Source: an uncultured Lachnospiraceae bacterium
Lineage (GTDB): Bacteria; Bacillota; Clostridia; Lachnospirales; Lachnospiraceae
Direction of reading: 5' to 3'
Length of the DNA: 57,061 nt
Assembly: GCA_947566645.1 (NCBI GenBank)
Contig: CANOKL010000025.1
Span: forward strand, 1-57,061
The position numbers and the translations under genes were made by a program. Below the pieces are notes generated by a model, which saw only the letters and a program-made list of their open reading frames with translations, had not been told where the DNA came from and made no database searches. This document shows positions 1-8,064 of this stretch, piece after piece; positions within the stretch are counted from its first letter, which is position 1, and each line of letters begins with the position of its first letter.

Positions 1-50
1 GTAGAATGATGGTTAAGTCCGTGAGTCATGATTTGGCAATGTGCTGAATT

Positions 51-185
51 GTAACACTTTTCACACAAGTCTGTGCAACTACTGCACAGACCGTAAGAAA
101 GAGATTCGGGAGTGAGCAAATTCCATTCGTGGGGCGAATTTTAGATGGATTTGAGAAGCTTACTGATCACGGAATAAGCAGTAAC
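51..185 (+). repeat. 133-bp-type structured repeat, diverged copy A
   Basis: This 135-bp copy starts GTAACAC and ends GCAGTAAC. It aligns along its length with copies at 2126-2258 and, inverted, 26577-26709. It carries the same three hairpins: GTCTGTGCA/TGCACAGAC at 69-91, an ATTCG/CGAAT hairpin near 124-139, and a 3' terminal hairpin at 159-185. Relative to the other copies the first stem has changed at two base pairs and kept pairing. No coding capacity is seen. The rest of positions 1-283 shows no gene. Confidence 0.8.
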
Positions 186-283
186 TGAAATATATAAGAA
201 ATCTTGTAGTATCTTATAATTATCCTTGTTGCAAAAATACAAGTATGATAGAATGAAAAAAATAAAAGCAGGGATTGATGATT

Positions 284-748
284 ATGTTGAATATAATTTT
301 TAGCAGAGGAACCAGGGACATAGAGAATACGAATTATGTATTTAGCCCGGATACTTATTTTAAATATAATTATGAAGATGAGTGGTTTGAAGACGAACTG
401 GTAAAAGAGATGGTTCTGGATGTAGACAGTTCCGTAGTAGAATCAGCTCACGCCATTAACAGCCCGGTACTTGGAATCATTGCTCCGGAGAGGTTGTCAG
501 GCGGCGTAAAAGCTCTCATTATCATGTATAAGGAACCTGATCTCATTGTGAATGCATCTGCCTGTGGGAATAATTGTGCAAAGTGGATTTTGGAGATAGG
601 GAAAAGACAGGATGTTACGGTCAGGCTTGGATATGAGATGGAATTTGTGGAACCCTTTGACATATGTATTAAAAATAGTGGTCATATCATTCATAATTAT
701 ATAGATTTTCTAAAGGAGTTCCAGGAGGTGGAAATATTTGAAGGGTAG
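284..748 (+). CDS. DUF4869 domain protein
   Basis: This encodes a cytoplasmic protein of 154 residues if translation starts at the ATG at 284 (MLNI...), which lies 10 bases after GCAGGG. An ATG at 278 is also possible. The N-terminal MLNIIF strand, the NYEDEW motif and the SPVLG...LSGGVKAL segment match my recollection of DUF4869, a family of unknown function common in Firmicutes, often near repeats and toxin-antitoxin-like islands. A NCAKWIL segment near residue 107 is also typical. No signal peptide, membrane segment or catalytic motif is visible. It stands alone between repeat copy A and a hairpin at 768-802. Function unknown; family assignment is from memory and not checked by search. Confidence 0.8.
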   Translation: MLNIIFSRGTRDIENTNYVFSPDTYFKYNYEDEWFEDELVKEMVLDVDSSVVESAHAINSPVLGIIAPERLSGGVKALIIMYKEPDLIVNASACGNNCAKWILEIGKRQDVTVRLGYEMEFVEPFDICIKNSGHIIHNYIDFLKEFQEVEIFEG

Positions 749-767
749 CGTGAGTATCGCTCCAACT

Positions 768-802
768 ACAGCCGCAAAGCGTCATAATCCGCATGCGGCT
801 GT
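768..802 (+). terminator. Hairpin between DUF4869 gene and reverse coiled-coil genes
   Basis: ACAGCCGCA at 768-776 pairs perfectly with TGCGGCTGT at 794-802, giving a 9-bp stem with a 17-base loop. It sits between two convergent transcription units. It has no clean U-tract, so a terminator role is only likely from position. Confidence 0.45.
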
Positions 803-850
803 GTACATTCTGTTATACCGGGCAGCAGATTTAACTGACATTCAGTATCA

Positions 851-1153
851 TTACGCCTGAACATCCATATAATTACCTGTCGTTTCATCCAGAGGCTTAT
901 TTACACCATCCTCTTTTATGGAGTCATTTTCAGATGCTTTCTTTTGCATTCTTTTTTTCTGCTCTTCCAGCTTTCTGATCTGTTTTTCAATATTTTCGAT
1001 TCTCTTTTCTTTTTCTTTTGCCGGCAGCTTTTTATTTCCTTTGATTTTTCTTAATTCCTCTTTTAATTGCTGTATCTTCTGGTCAATCGACTGTGTATTT
1101 ATACCAGGTTGATTGTTTGAGACATTGCCTGTAGAATTTACTCCTGAAATCAT
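851..1153 (-). CDS. FlxA-like coiled-coil protein
   Basis: This is a 100-residue, highly charged protein. A short Ser/Asn/Gly-rich N-terminus (MISGVNSTGN) is followed by an uninterrupted Lys/Glu coiled coil over about residues 24-75. The pattern resembles small FlxA-like proteins of Firmicutes, whose role is unknown. The start ATG at 1153 overlaps the stop of the upstream reverse gene by one base (TGATG), with a GGAG site inside that gene, so the two are translationally coupled. No membrane segment or signal peptide is visible. Confident as a real gene; the family name is moderate. Confidence 0.75.
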   Translation of the reverse strand: MISGVNSTGNVSNNQPGINTQSIDQKIQQLKEELRKIKGNKKLPAKEKEKRIENIEKQIRKLEEQKKRMQKKASENDSIKEDGVNKPLDETTGNYMDVQA

Positions 1154-1929
1154 CAGAACCCGCTCCTTTCCTTTTCAATGCCAGACCGTTTAGTGTCAGT
1201 CTGGTTTTCTGTGTTTTCATAATCTGTGTAGTTCTCTTTTCCGGCTAAATGGTAACTGTCCGGCAGCTGCCCGGCTGCGTGCTCCATGTTTCCACCGGGT
1301 TCATTTATCATCTCGCTAATTTCTGCAAAGGTGTACTTTGTCAGTTCTTCGGTTCTGTCATCAATTTCTGCGATCCTTTGCCGTTTTCTCTCGGAATCTC
1401 CTGACTTCAATTCCGCTTCTAATACATTCTTTTCACCTTCCAGCCTGTTCTTGACGGAATCTATGCGTTCGCTCTGATCAAGCTTCACAGACATCTCTGT
1501 AAGTTCTGCTATTTTTTTATTATGCCATTCCTGTTTTGTGACTGGCTGGCTCGTCTTGTATGTATTTTTCTCTTTTGACTGCTCCGTCCCATCCTCCTGA
1601 TTTGCCAGTGCTTTCGCAATCTGGTCGTCAATGGAATCTAACTGTTTTTCATATTCTTCTGCTTTTTTTACAAGCTCAGCAGAACAGTAGCCGCTCTCCG
1701 GATCCGCCATCTGTTTAATCAGGGAATCTTTACATTCTCTGATAAAATCTTTTTGCTTCATCAGACGTTCCACCATGCTCATTGCCTTTCCCTTTTGTGA
1801 GACCAGGGCAACGTCCCTGCGCAAAAGTACACTATTTTTCTTTTCCCCATTCTCTGCGTCCGGGTTAAATTTACGGTTTATTCCATCCATATGGAACATA
1901 CCATTAACTCTGCCAATGTGAATATTCAT
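1153..1929 (-). CDS. Coiled-coil hypothetical protein, partner of FlxA-like gene
   Basis: This encodes a 258-residue soluble protein. The start is placed at the ATG at 1929 (MNIHIGRVNGM) because GGAGGAG lies seven bases upstream; an in-frame TTG farther up is inside that site. After a short N-terminal beta-like segment the protein is mostly helical, with two predicted coiled-coil stretches (about residues 50-110 and 130-205). The charged tail has no known motif. It forms a coupled two-gene unit with the FlxA-like protein at 851. I do not recognise a named family. The arrangement suggests the two proteins interact, which is inference. Confidence 0.75.
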   Translation of the reverse strand: MNIHIGRVNGMFHMDGINRKFNPDAENGEKKNSVLLRRDVALVSQKGKAMSMVERLMKQKDFIRECKDSLIKQMADPESGYCSAELVKKAEEYEKQLDSIDDQIAKALANQEDGTEQSKEKNTYKTSQPVTKQEWHNKKIAELTEMSVKLDQSERIDSVKNRLEGEKNVLEAELKSGDSERKRQRIAEIDDRTEELTKYTFAEISEMINEPGGNMEHAAGQLPDSYHLAGKENYTDYENTENQTDTKRSGIEKERSGF

Positions 1930-1951
1930 ATCCAGCTCCTCCTTCAAAAAT

Positions 1952-2068
1952 TATGATGAAAGCGTCAAGAGGTATTTTGACGCTTATGATGTAAGCACCG
2001 GAAAGTATGATAACCAGCTATACATGGTATCGGTCAATGTGCCAGATGTATTTACACGGATGATGTGA
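1952..2068 (+). pseudogene. Possible C-terminal coding remnant
   Basis: An open frame runs from 1952 to a TGA at 2066-2068. It reads like the end of a real protein (YDVSTGKYDNQLYM, then VSVNVPDVF) but has no start codon or ribosome site. Its first 30 bases are almost identical to the 5' part of the hairpin repeat at 19552-19632, so part of the frame may be repeat read by chance. I do not recognise the parent protein. Confidence 0.3.
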
Positions 2069-2125
2069 AAGGATTCTTTTCTGGTGTCTAAGGTAAGGGA
2101 TTGGCTGTTGGTTAGTTACTATTTA

Positions 2126-2258
2126 GTTACTGTTTATACAGGACTTTGCATTTACTGCAAAGTCCGTAAGAAAATGATTCAGGTGTGAGCAAATCCCATT
2201 CGCGGAGCGAATTTTAAATGGATTTGCGAATGTTACTGTGAACGGAGTGAACAGTAAC
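2126..2258 (+). repeat. 133-bp structured repeat, copy B
   Basis: This copy is bounded by GTTACTGTT and GAACAGTAAC, which are imperfect terminal inverted repeats. Internal hairpins are GGACTTTGCA/TGCAAAGTCC at 2141-2165, ATTCG/CGAAT near 2199-2212, and the 27-bp 3' hairpin at 2232-2258. It is nearly identical, at equal length, to the inverted copy at 26577-26709. It lies upstream of the AAA/PDDEXK gene at 2352, probably within or before its leader. It has no open reading frame, so it is MITE-like. Confidence 0.85.
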
Positions 2259-2351
2259 ACTATTCACGGAATATTCTTTCTTCTTGAATGAACCGCTTGA
2301 ATATCGGCAGGGTTGATGATAGTATAAAACAAAGAAGAAAAGGAGCATGAT

Positions 2352-3941
2352 ATGAGGAAGATATTTAATGTGACGGCGGACTGCAAACCGAATCTGCATT
2401 ATATGGTTGACATCAGCTCCCGGCTAAAGCGGATCAGGGGATATATAGACAGGGGAGAATATTTTACGATAAACAGAGCCAGACAATATGGAAAGACGAC
2501 AACGCTTCGGGCTTTAAAAGAATATCTGAAAGAGGACTACTACGTGATCAGCATGGATTTTCAGACACAGATGAGCTATGCAAAATTCCGTGATGAAAAT
2601 ACATTTTCCATTGCGTTTGCAAAGGCTTTTGTACGTGCTGCTGAACAAATAGATGCAGCGATTGTAAATGAGCTGAAAGCAGCGCTGGCACCTCCCTTAT
2701 CGGATGGCATGGAGCTGGTTGAGCTGTTCCAGTATCTGAGCGATATATGCAGTGCGGCAAAAAAACCGGTGGTTCTGATGATAGATGAGGTTGACAGCGC
2801 AGCGGAGCATCAGGTGTTTCTTGATTTTCTTGCACAGCTGAGAGGATATTATATTGACCGGGATGTTACGCCAACCTTCCAGTCTGTTGTCTTAGCCGGA
2901 GTATATGACATCAGGAATCTGAAAAGAAGGTTCCGTGCGGAAAAAGAGCATAGAATGAACAGTCCCTGGAATATTGCAGTGGAATTTAAGGTGGATATGA
3001 GTTTTTCAGCCGAAGATATAGCAGGAATGCTTAAGGAATATGAAAGGGACTGGAATACGGGAATGGATGCCGGGGCAATGGCAGAGTATATCTATGAGTA
3101 TACAGCAGGCTATCCGTTTCTTGTATCGAAGCTCTGCAAGATTATAGATGAGGATCTTGCCGGCAGTAACAAGTTTCCAGATAAAAAGAGTGCATGGACA
3201 TATGCCGGAGGGTTAGAAGCGGTAAAGATTGTTGTTACTGAAAAAAATACACTGTTTGAGTCTATGGTGAATAAGATATATGATTTTCCAGAGTTAAGAG
3301 ATATTGTCTATTCGCTTCTGTTTACAGGGAAGGAGAGTTCCTATAATGCACTTGACCGCGCAGTAGGGACTGCGGAAATGTTCGGATTTGTCAAAAATAA
3401 TAATGGCGTGATTATGGTTGCAAACAGGATATTTGAGATGGTATTTTACAATCTGTTCCTAACTTCTGCTGCAGATCAGAATACAGATCTCTATAAGGCG
3501 GCAGTACGCGAGAAGAATCAGTTTATCTGTAATGGACACTTGAACATGGAGCTTGTATTGGAAAAATTTGTCATCCATTTTGATGATCTGTATGGAGACT
3601 GTACGGACAGATTTAAAGAAGAGGACGGCAGAAGATATTTTCTTTTATATCTGCGGCCCATTATTAACGGTATAGGAAATTATTATATTGAATCCAGAAC
3701 CCGCAATATGGAGCGGACAGATGTGGTGATTGATTATAACGGAGAGCAGATCGTGGTTGAGCTGAAAATATGGCACGGAAATGCATATAAGGAGCGCGGG
3801 GAGGAGCAGTTAGAGGGTTATCTGGAGCATTATCATTTGAAAAAAGGATATATGCTGAGCTACAATTTTAATAAGAATAAAAAAATCGGGGTAAGCCGTA
3901 TTGTCCTTGGGGACAAAGTATTGATTGAAGCGGTTGTATAA
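2352..3941 (+). CDS. AAA-like ATPase with C-terminal PD-(D/E)XK nuclease-fold domain
   Basis: This is the full-length (529-residue) member of a family found here in several damaged copies. Residues 1-300 form an AAA-like P-loop domain. The Walker A is degenerate: RARQYGKTTT at 42-51 has Arg where the first Gly should be, but keeps GKT. The Walker B is LMIDEVD near 142-148. The C-terminal 150 residues hold a PD-(D/E)XK-like core (DVVIDYNGEQIVVELKIW, near 452-470) followed by a Tyr/Lys-rich segment ending LIEAVV. Such proteins are common in gut Firmicutes and Bacteroidetes, but their substrate is not known to me. The gene stands alone, with repeat copy B upstream and a long hairpin downstream. 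There is no signal peptide, so it is cytoplasmic. Confidence 0.85.
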   Translation: MRKIFNVTADCKPNLHYMVDISSRLKRIRGYIDRGEYFTINRARQYGKTTTLRALKEYLKEDYYVISMDFQTQMSYAKFRDENTFSIAFAKAFVRAAEQIDAAIVNELKAALAPPLSDGMELVELFQYLSDICSAAKKPVVLMIDEVDSAAEHQVFLDFLAQLRGYYIDRDVTPTFQSVVLAGVYDIRNLKRRFRAEKEHRMNSPWNIAVEFKVDMSFSAEDIAGMLKEYERDWNTGMDAGAMAEYIYEYTAGYPFLVSKLCKIIDEDLAGSNKFPDKKSAWTYAGGLEAVKIVVTEKNTLFESMVNKIYDFPELRDIVYSLLFTGKESSYNALDRAVGTAEMFGFVKNNNGVIMVANRIFEMVFYNLFLTSAADQNTDLYKAAVREKNQFICNGHLNMELVLEKFVIHFDDLYGDCTDRFKEEDGRRYFLLYLRPIINGIGNYYIESRTRNMERTDVVIDYNGEQIVVELKIWHGNAYKERGEEQLEGYLEHYHLKKGYMLSYNFNKNKKIGVSRIVLGDKVLIEAVV

Positions 3942-3984
3942 TTTAGAAACTGTTAGTTAAGCTTCATTCCCGGAGAAATGCATT

Positions 3985-4052
3985 CTAGTACAGCATTGCA
4001 TAATTAACAGTGAATTACATTATTCACTGTTAATTATGCAAGGTTGTACTAG
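3985..4052. repeat. 68-bp near-perfect hairpin element
   Basis: Two 31-base arms (3985-4015 and 4022-4052) begin and end with CTAGTAC/GTACTAG, match at 29 of 31 positions, and flank the 6-base loop TACATT. Imperfect pairing continues outward through TTCCCGG and CGGGAT. It lies between the AAA/PDDEXK gene and the ROK regulator. It could terminate the first gene, but its length and perfection look more like a mobile MITE-type hairpin. Confidence 0.8.
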
Positions 4053-4091
4053 CAGGAACTTCGGGATTTGGATTAAAGTCTGGGAGACAAA

Positions 4092-5210
4092 ATGGAGAAA
4101 AAGAAAAACACAAATATGGAAGTAAAAAAGAAGAACAGGAATAATGTTTTTCGCTATATATGCAGGAATGGGATGGTATCAAATCCGGACATTTCTTATG
4201 CGCTGAAATTGAGCCTGCCAACAGCGACACAGATTACGAAGGAACTGGTGGAGCGTGGGCTTGTAGAAGAAATGGGAGAAATGGAGTCTACTGGGGGAAG
4301 AAGAGCAAAAGCGCTGGCTTTGTCTAAGAGTGCCGGGAAAGCGGTAGGGCTTGATATTACAAAAAATCATATCAGCCTGGTCCTGACAGATCTGTCAGGC
4401 AGGATTTTAAAATATGAAAGGACATTTCTTCCATATGCTGCAGACGATGGCTATTATCTGGAAGTAAACCAAAGGATAGAGAATTTTCTGGAAGACAGCG
4501 GGTGCAGCAGTGATGGCATATTAGGAATCGGGATATCATTTCCGGGGATTATTGACCTGGATAAAGAACTGATTGCCGATTCCCATATTCTTGGGGTAAG
4601 GAGGGTTCCGTTTTCCGCTGTAAGCAGATTTTTTCCCTATCCCTGCCATTTCTTAAACGATGCAAATGCGGGGGCATATGCAGAAGGAATCCAGTCCGGG
4701 GACAGAAGCCGTTTTTTTTATCTGTCCCTAAGCAATACGGTAGGGGGAGCAGTCTACGGTAATGGGGGGCTGGAGCAGGGCAGGAATTTCCGCTGCGGGG
4801 AAGCTGGACATATGACCATTGTCCCAGATGGGAAGGTCTGTTACTGTGGGAAATATGGATGCCTGGATGCGTATTGCTCCGCTAAGTGCCTTACTGATGG
4901 AAAGGTGGAGGACTTTTTTGAAAAGCTGAAGCAAGGAGAAAGGGAGGCAGCCAGCCTTTGGGAGCAATATACTTCTTATCTAGCCATAGCAGTGAATAAT
5001 ATTCATATGGTTTTGGACTGTGATATTGTTCTGGGTGGGTATGTAGGCAGCTGTATGGGCGAATTTATACAGGATGTCCGGAATAAAACATTAGAAAGGA
5101 ATACATTTGAAGAAGACGGTTCCTTTATCAGGGCCTGCCGCCACAAGACAGGGGCAGCAGCATTGGGTGCATCCCTAAAAGTGATAGAGCTGTTTGTGGA
5201 ACAGGTATGA
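4092..5210 (+). CDS. ROK-family transcriptional regulator (NagC/XylR type)
   Basis: The protein (372 residues) has an N-terminal winged helix-turn-helix (about residues 15-75, SNPDISYALKLSLPTATQ) followed by a ROK sugar-binding fold. The zinc site characteristic of ROK proteins is present as CYCGKYGCL with an upstream GHMTI histidine, near residues 237-262. Family members repress or activate sugar and polyol genes in response to a sugar ligand. The next gene on the same strand is a polyol dehydrogenase with its own promoter, so this regulator probably controls it. The start is an ATG after GGGAGAC. A second ROK regulator at 26739 is a distant paralogue. DNA target not proven. Confidence 0.9.
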   Translation: MEKKKNTNMEVKKKNRNNVFRYICRNGMVSNPDISYALKLSLPTATQITKELVERGLVEEMGEMESTGGRRAKALALSKSAGKAVGLDITKNHISLVLTDLSGRILKYERTFLPYAADDGYYLEVNQRIENFLEDSGCSSDGILGIGISFPGIIDLDKELIADSHILGVRRVPFSAVSRFFPYPCHFLNDANAGAYAEGIQSGDRSRFFYLSLSNTVGGAVYGNGGLEQGRNFRCGEAGHMTIVPDGKVCYCGKYGCLDAYCSAKCLTDGKVEDFFEKLKQGEREAASLWEQYTSYLAIAVNNIHMVLDCDIVLGGYVGSCMGEFIQDVRNKTLERNTFEEDGSFIRACRHKTGAAALGASLKVIELFVEQV

Positions 5211-5272
5211 CGCCATTTCCAATATATTAACATGTCTGTGCGTTAAGAAGAAAGACTGGTGTAAGAGATTTC

Positions 5273-5294
5273 AGAGATGGGATCTCTTTTTTTT
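5273..5294 (+). terminator. Rho-independent terminator after ROK regulator
   Basis: AGAGAT, a GGG loop and ATCTCT are followed by a run of eight T (5287-5294). The stem is only 6 bp, but the U-tract is strong. It separates the ROK gene from the dehydrogenase. Confidence 0.65.
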
Positions 5295-5366
5295 GTTGGA
5301 AATTACTAAAAACAGACTAGGATTTTTAGATGAAGTAACGAAAGTTGTGCGATTTTCGATTATGTA

Positions 5367-5425
5367 TTGACAAAGGTCTATCTTGCAAATACAATAAAAT
5401 ACATAATAAAACTATTTAATAAAGT
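5367..5425 (+). promoter_or_regulatory. Sigma-A promoter and putative operator of the polyol dehydrogenase
   Basis: TTGACA at 5367-5372 and TACAAT at 5390-5395 are separated by 17 bases, a near-consensus promoter. Just after the expected start site is the imperfect palindrome ACTATTTAATAAAGT (5411-5425), A+T-rich like ROK operators. It is a plausible site for the regulator at 4092, but that link is inference. Confidence 0.7.
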
Positions 5426-5463
5426 GGAAAACGAAGATTAATAGAAACTAGGAGGAGATTATC

Positions 5464-6513
5464 ATGGAAGGAACAATGAAGACTGCTGTTATGCTTGGAA
5501 TCGGTAAGATGGGGTTTGAAGAAAGGAAGATTCCTGTGCCGGAGGACCATGAGGTTCTTGTGAAGTTAGAGTATGTCGGCATCTGCGGCAGTGACCTGCA
5601 TTATTATGAAACAGGAGCAATCGGGGATTATGTGGTAAAGCCGCCCTTTGTGCTGGGGCATGAGCCTGGCGGTACGGTAGTGGAGGTGGGAAAAGATGTA
5701 AAACACCTGAAAGTTGGCGACCGGGTTGCCCTGGAGCCGGGAAAGACCTGCGGACACTGTGAGTTCTGTAAAACAGGGAATTACAACCTCTGCCCGGATG
5801 TCGTATTTTTTGCAACACCTCCGGTGGACGGTGTATTCCAGGAATATGTTGCGCATGAAGCGGATCTCTGTTTTAAACTGCCGGACAATGTGAGCACACT
5901 GGAAGGGGCTTTGATCGAGCCTTTGGCTGTAGGTTTTCATGCAGCGATGCAGGGAGGTGCAAGGGCAGGACAGACGGCAGTAGTCATGGGTGCAGGGTGC
6001 ATCGGTCTCGTGACAATGATGGCATTAAAGGCCATGGGGGTATCCAGGGTATATGTTGTGGATATTATGGAAAAACGGCTCCAGAAAGCATTAGAACTAG
6101 GTGCAGACGGGGTGATCAATGGGAGTCAGACAGACGCAGTGGAAGAAGTAAAGAAGCTGACAGATGGCAGGGGCTGCGACCTTGCAGTAGAGACAGCGGG
6201 TACACAGGCAACGACTGTCCAGACAATCCATATGACAAAAAAGGATGCGGTCATTGTCCTGGTTGGATACAGCAAGAGCGGTGAAATGACGCTCCCAATG
6301 AGTCTTGCGTTAGATAAGGAGCTGACATTCAAGACAGTATTCCGTTACCGCCATATTTATCCAATGGCGATTGATGCAGTTGCAGCAGGCAAAGTAAATC
6401 TGAAAGGAATCGTGACAGATGTATTTGATCTTGATGATGTGCAGAAAGCAATGGATCATAGCGTAAATAATAAAGCGGATATTGTGAAGGCAGTTATCCG
6501 CATCGCAGAATAG
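5464..6513 (+). CDS. Zinc-dependent polyol dehydrogenase (sorbitol/xylitol/iditol dehydrogenase type)
   Basis: A medium-chain dehydrogenase of 349 residues, the usual length. Catalytic zinc ligands are visible in [11 protein letters not shown] and LGHEPGG, with the glutamate in [12 protein letters not shown]. The structural zinc loop is [15 protein letters not shown]. The Rossmann motif is GAGCIG, followed by an acidic residue (VVDIM) that favours NAD. The closest known relatives oxidise sorbitol, xylitol or L-iditol to the 2-ketose in the cytoplasm. It is preceded by AGGAGGAG and a strong promoter and is probably controlled by the ROK regulator upstream. It may work with the polyol operon at 17.8-26.2 kb, although it is transcribed separately. 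Substrate cannot be read from sequence. Confidence 0.9.
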   Translation: MEGTMKTAVMLGIGKMGFEERKIPVPEDHEVLVKLEYVGICGSDLHYYETGAIGDYVVKPPFVLGHEPGGTVVEVGKDVKHLKVGDRVALEPGKTCGHCEFCKTGNYNLCPDVVFFATPPVDGVFQEYVAHEADLCFKLPDNVSTLEGALIEPLAVGFHAAMQGGARAGQTAVVMGAGCIGLVTMMALKAMGVSRVYVVDIMEKRLQKALELGADGVINGSQTDAVEEVKKLTDGRGCDLAVETAGTQATTVQTIHMTKKDAVIVLVGYSKSGEMTLPMSLALDKELTFKTVFRYRHIYPMAIDAVAAGKVNLKGIVTDVFDLDDVQKAMDHSVNNKADIVKAVIRIAE

Positions 6514-6600
6514 CCATATAATAAGGAAGAGAAGGTAGGATTTAGCCAGTATTTATAAGGAGGATGGCAGGGAAGCAGAAAAATACAGATGTACAGGTTA

Positions 6601-6644
6601 CAATTTGGGACGGGGTATTTTTAAAAATGCCCCGTCCCAAATTG
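6601..6644. repeat. 44-bp GGGACGGGG palindrome, copy 1
   Basis: CAATTTGGGACGGGG...CCCCGTCCCAAATTG is an almost perfect palindrome centred on TTTTTAAAAA. The only mispair is T opposite G next to the GGGG. It lies downstream of the dehydrogenase, immediately before the TetR promoter. It is the first of a dispersed family in this window (15081, 17804, 28497, 51318, interrupted copy 12825, half copy 10884). Confidence 0.9.
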
Positions 6645-6647
6645 ATA

Positions 6648-6708
6648 TTGACAAGATGCACTATTCTGTTTACAATCAAGTTATATAAATGATTTATATA
6701 ACTTGATT
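6648..6708 (+). promoter_or_regulatory. TetR-gene promoter with overlapping operator palindrome
   Basis: TTGACA at 6648-6653 and TACAAT at 6671-6676 are spaced by 17 bases. A 35-bp inverted repeat at 6674-6708 (arms AATCAAGTTATATAAAT and ATTTATATAACTTGATT around one base) overlaps the end of the -10 and covers the start site. This geometry fits autorepression by the TetR-type protein encoded next. Confidence 0.88.
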
Positions 6709-6723
6709 ATAAGGAGGACAATA

Positions 6724-7287
6724 ATGCCAAAGCAAAGAATTACAAAAGAAATGGTGGTTAATGCTGCTTTTGAAATTGCAAGAAATAGCGGTATGGAACA
6801 AGTTATGGTAAAGAATATTGCCGAAAAAATAGGATGTTCTGTACAGCCTATTTATAGTTATTGTAAAAATATGGATGGTTTGCGGCAAGATGTGGTTGAG
6901 CAGGTTAATTGTTTTATACAAAAATATGTAACTTCTCACATTAACAAAGATGACATGTTCCGCAGCACAGGGAAAACATATATTCAATTAGCCCAAGAGG
7001 AACCACATTTATTTAAGATTTTTATCCTGCATAAACGAGAGGGGATTTCTTCATTGAATGATTTGTATCAATCGGAAGCCAATCCTCATATTGCTGAAAT
7101 TATTGCCAGTGAATTAAACATCAGCGTAACACAGGCAAAACAGCTACATTTGAATATGCTCATTTATACGATTGGAATTGGTACTATTTTTTCTGTAACA
7201 ACGCCGGGAATCTCCGGGAATGAAATATATAAACAACAGGAAATTGCCTATGAAGCGTTTTTGAATCAGGCATTGGAACATGCATAA
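6724..7287 (+). CDS. TetR-family transcriptional regulator
   Basis: This encodes a 187-residue repressor. I start it at the ATG at 6724 because AAGGAGG lies seven bases upstream; an in-frame TTG at 6703 lies inside the operator. Residues 1-50 form the TetR helix-turn-helix (ITKEMVVNAAFEIA, then KNIAEKIGCSVQPIYSYC). The rest is the helical ligand-binding domain. Such proteins repress their own promoter and the adjacent gene, released by a small ligand. The palindrome over its promoter supports autoregulation, and the flavodoxin gene follows 67 bases later in the same unit. Both genes are more A+T-rich than their neighbours, which suggests recent acquisition. Confidence 0.92.
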   Translation: MPKQRITKEMVVNAAFEIARNSGMEQVMVKNIAEKIGCSVQPIYSYCKNMDGLRQDVVEQVNCFIQKYVTSHINKDDMFRSTGKTYIQLAQEEPHLFKIFILHKREGISSLNDLYQSEANPHIAEIIASELNISVTQAKQLHLNMLIYTIGIGTIFSVTTPGISGNEIYKQQEIAYEAFLNQALEHA

Positions 7288-7354
7288 TACTATTTGCTTT
7301 GACAGGCACGAAGGTCATGCAAAAGCAAAATAATTTCCAGGAAAGGAATTCATT

Positions 7355-7882
7355 ATGAAAAAAGGAATGATTGTTTATCAATCTAAATATGGTGCTGCAA
7401 AAAAATATGCTGAATGGCTTCAAGGTATGACAAATTTTTATTGTGTAGAAATATCGAAAGTGACAGCAGATGAAATGATGCCATACGAAACCGTCATATT
7501 TTGCGGCGGTATATATGCTTCTGGAATTGCAGGATTACCGTTTTTGAAAAAGAACATTAACAAATTGAAGAATAAAAAAGTGGCGATATTGTGTGTAGGG
7601 GCTTCTCCCTATGATGAAAGTGCATTTGCAGAAATTAAGGCACATAATTTGACAGGAGATTTAAAGGATATTCCACTTTTTTATGGAAGGGGTGCATGGG
7701 ATGAGAGCAAAATGAAATTTGTAGATAGAACCTTGTGCAAAATGATGCAAAAATCTGTTGCTAAAAAAGATCCCGGTACATATGAACCATGGATGAAAGC
7801 TCTTATGAATGCGAGAGGAGAACATTGTGATTGGACAGATAAGAGATATTTAACCCCACTATTAGATTATCTGCAAAAATAA
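7355..7882 (+). CDS. Flavodoxin-domain protein
   Basis: The protein (175 residues) begins with MIVYQSKYGAAKKYAEWL, a flavodoxin-type FMN phosphate loop. Central strands fit the flavodoxin-like fold used by HemG-type protoporphyrinogen dehydrogenases and small quinone or redox proteins (VIFCGGIYASGIAG; KVAILCVGASPYDE). It would bind FMN in the cytoplasm. The C-terminal 50 residues (TLCKMMQKSV... and ARGEHCDWTD) are typical of clostridial members of unknown substrate. AGGAAAGG precedes the start. It is almost certainly co-transcribed with the TetR regulator, so its expression is likely induced by the TetR ligand, perhaps an oxidant or drug (inference). Confidence 0.85.
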   Translation: MKKGMIVYQSKYGAAKKYAEWLQGMTNFYCVEISKVTADEMMPYETVIFCGGIYASGIAGLPFLKKNINKLKNKKVAILCVGASPYDESAFAEIKAHNLTGDLKDIPLFYGRGAWDESKMKFVDRTLCKMMQKSVAKKDPGTYEPWMKALMNARGEHCDWTDKRYLTPLLDYLQK

Positions 7883-8064
7883 TTCCTGACCCGTGAATAG
7901 TAATAGGTATGGTTCATTTCTATGATTCTTAGCGAAAACCTTTGTAATATTTCAGTATATTAGTTATACTTAAAAGTAACATATGCTTTTGGACAGGTGT
8001 ATCCAGAGACAGACAGGAAAGAAAAGTCAAGTACTTTTAAAGAAAGAGAAGGAGAAAGATCAAA

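Noticed and set aside
6601..6644. Palindrome as a simple rho-independent terminator
   Set aside because: The run of T lies at the apex rather than after the stem, and another copy (15081) sits between divergent promoters.
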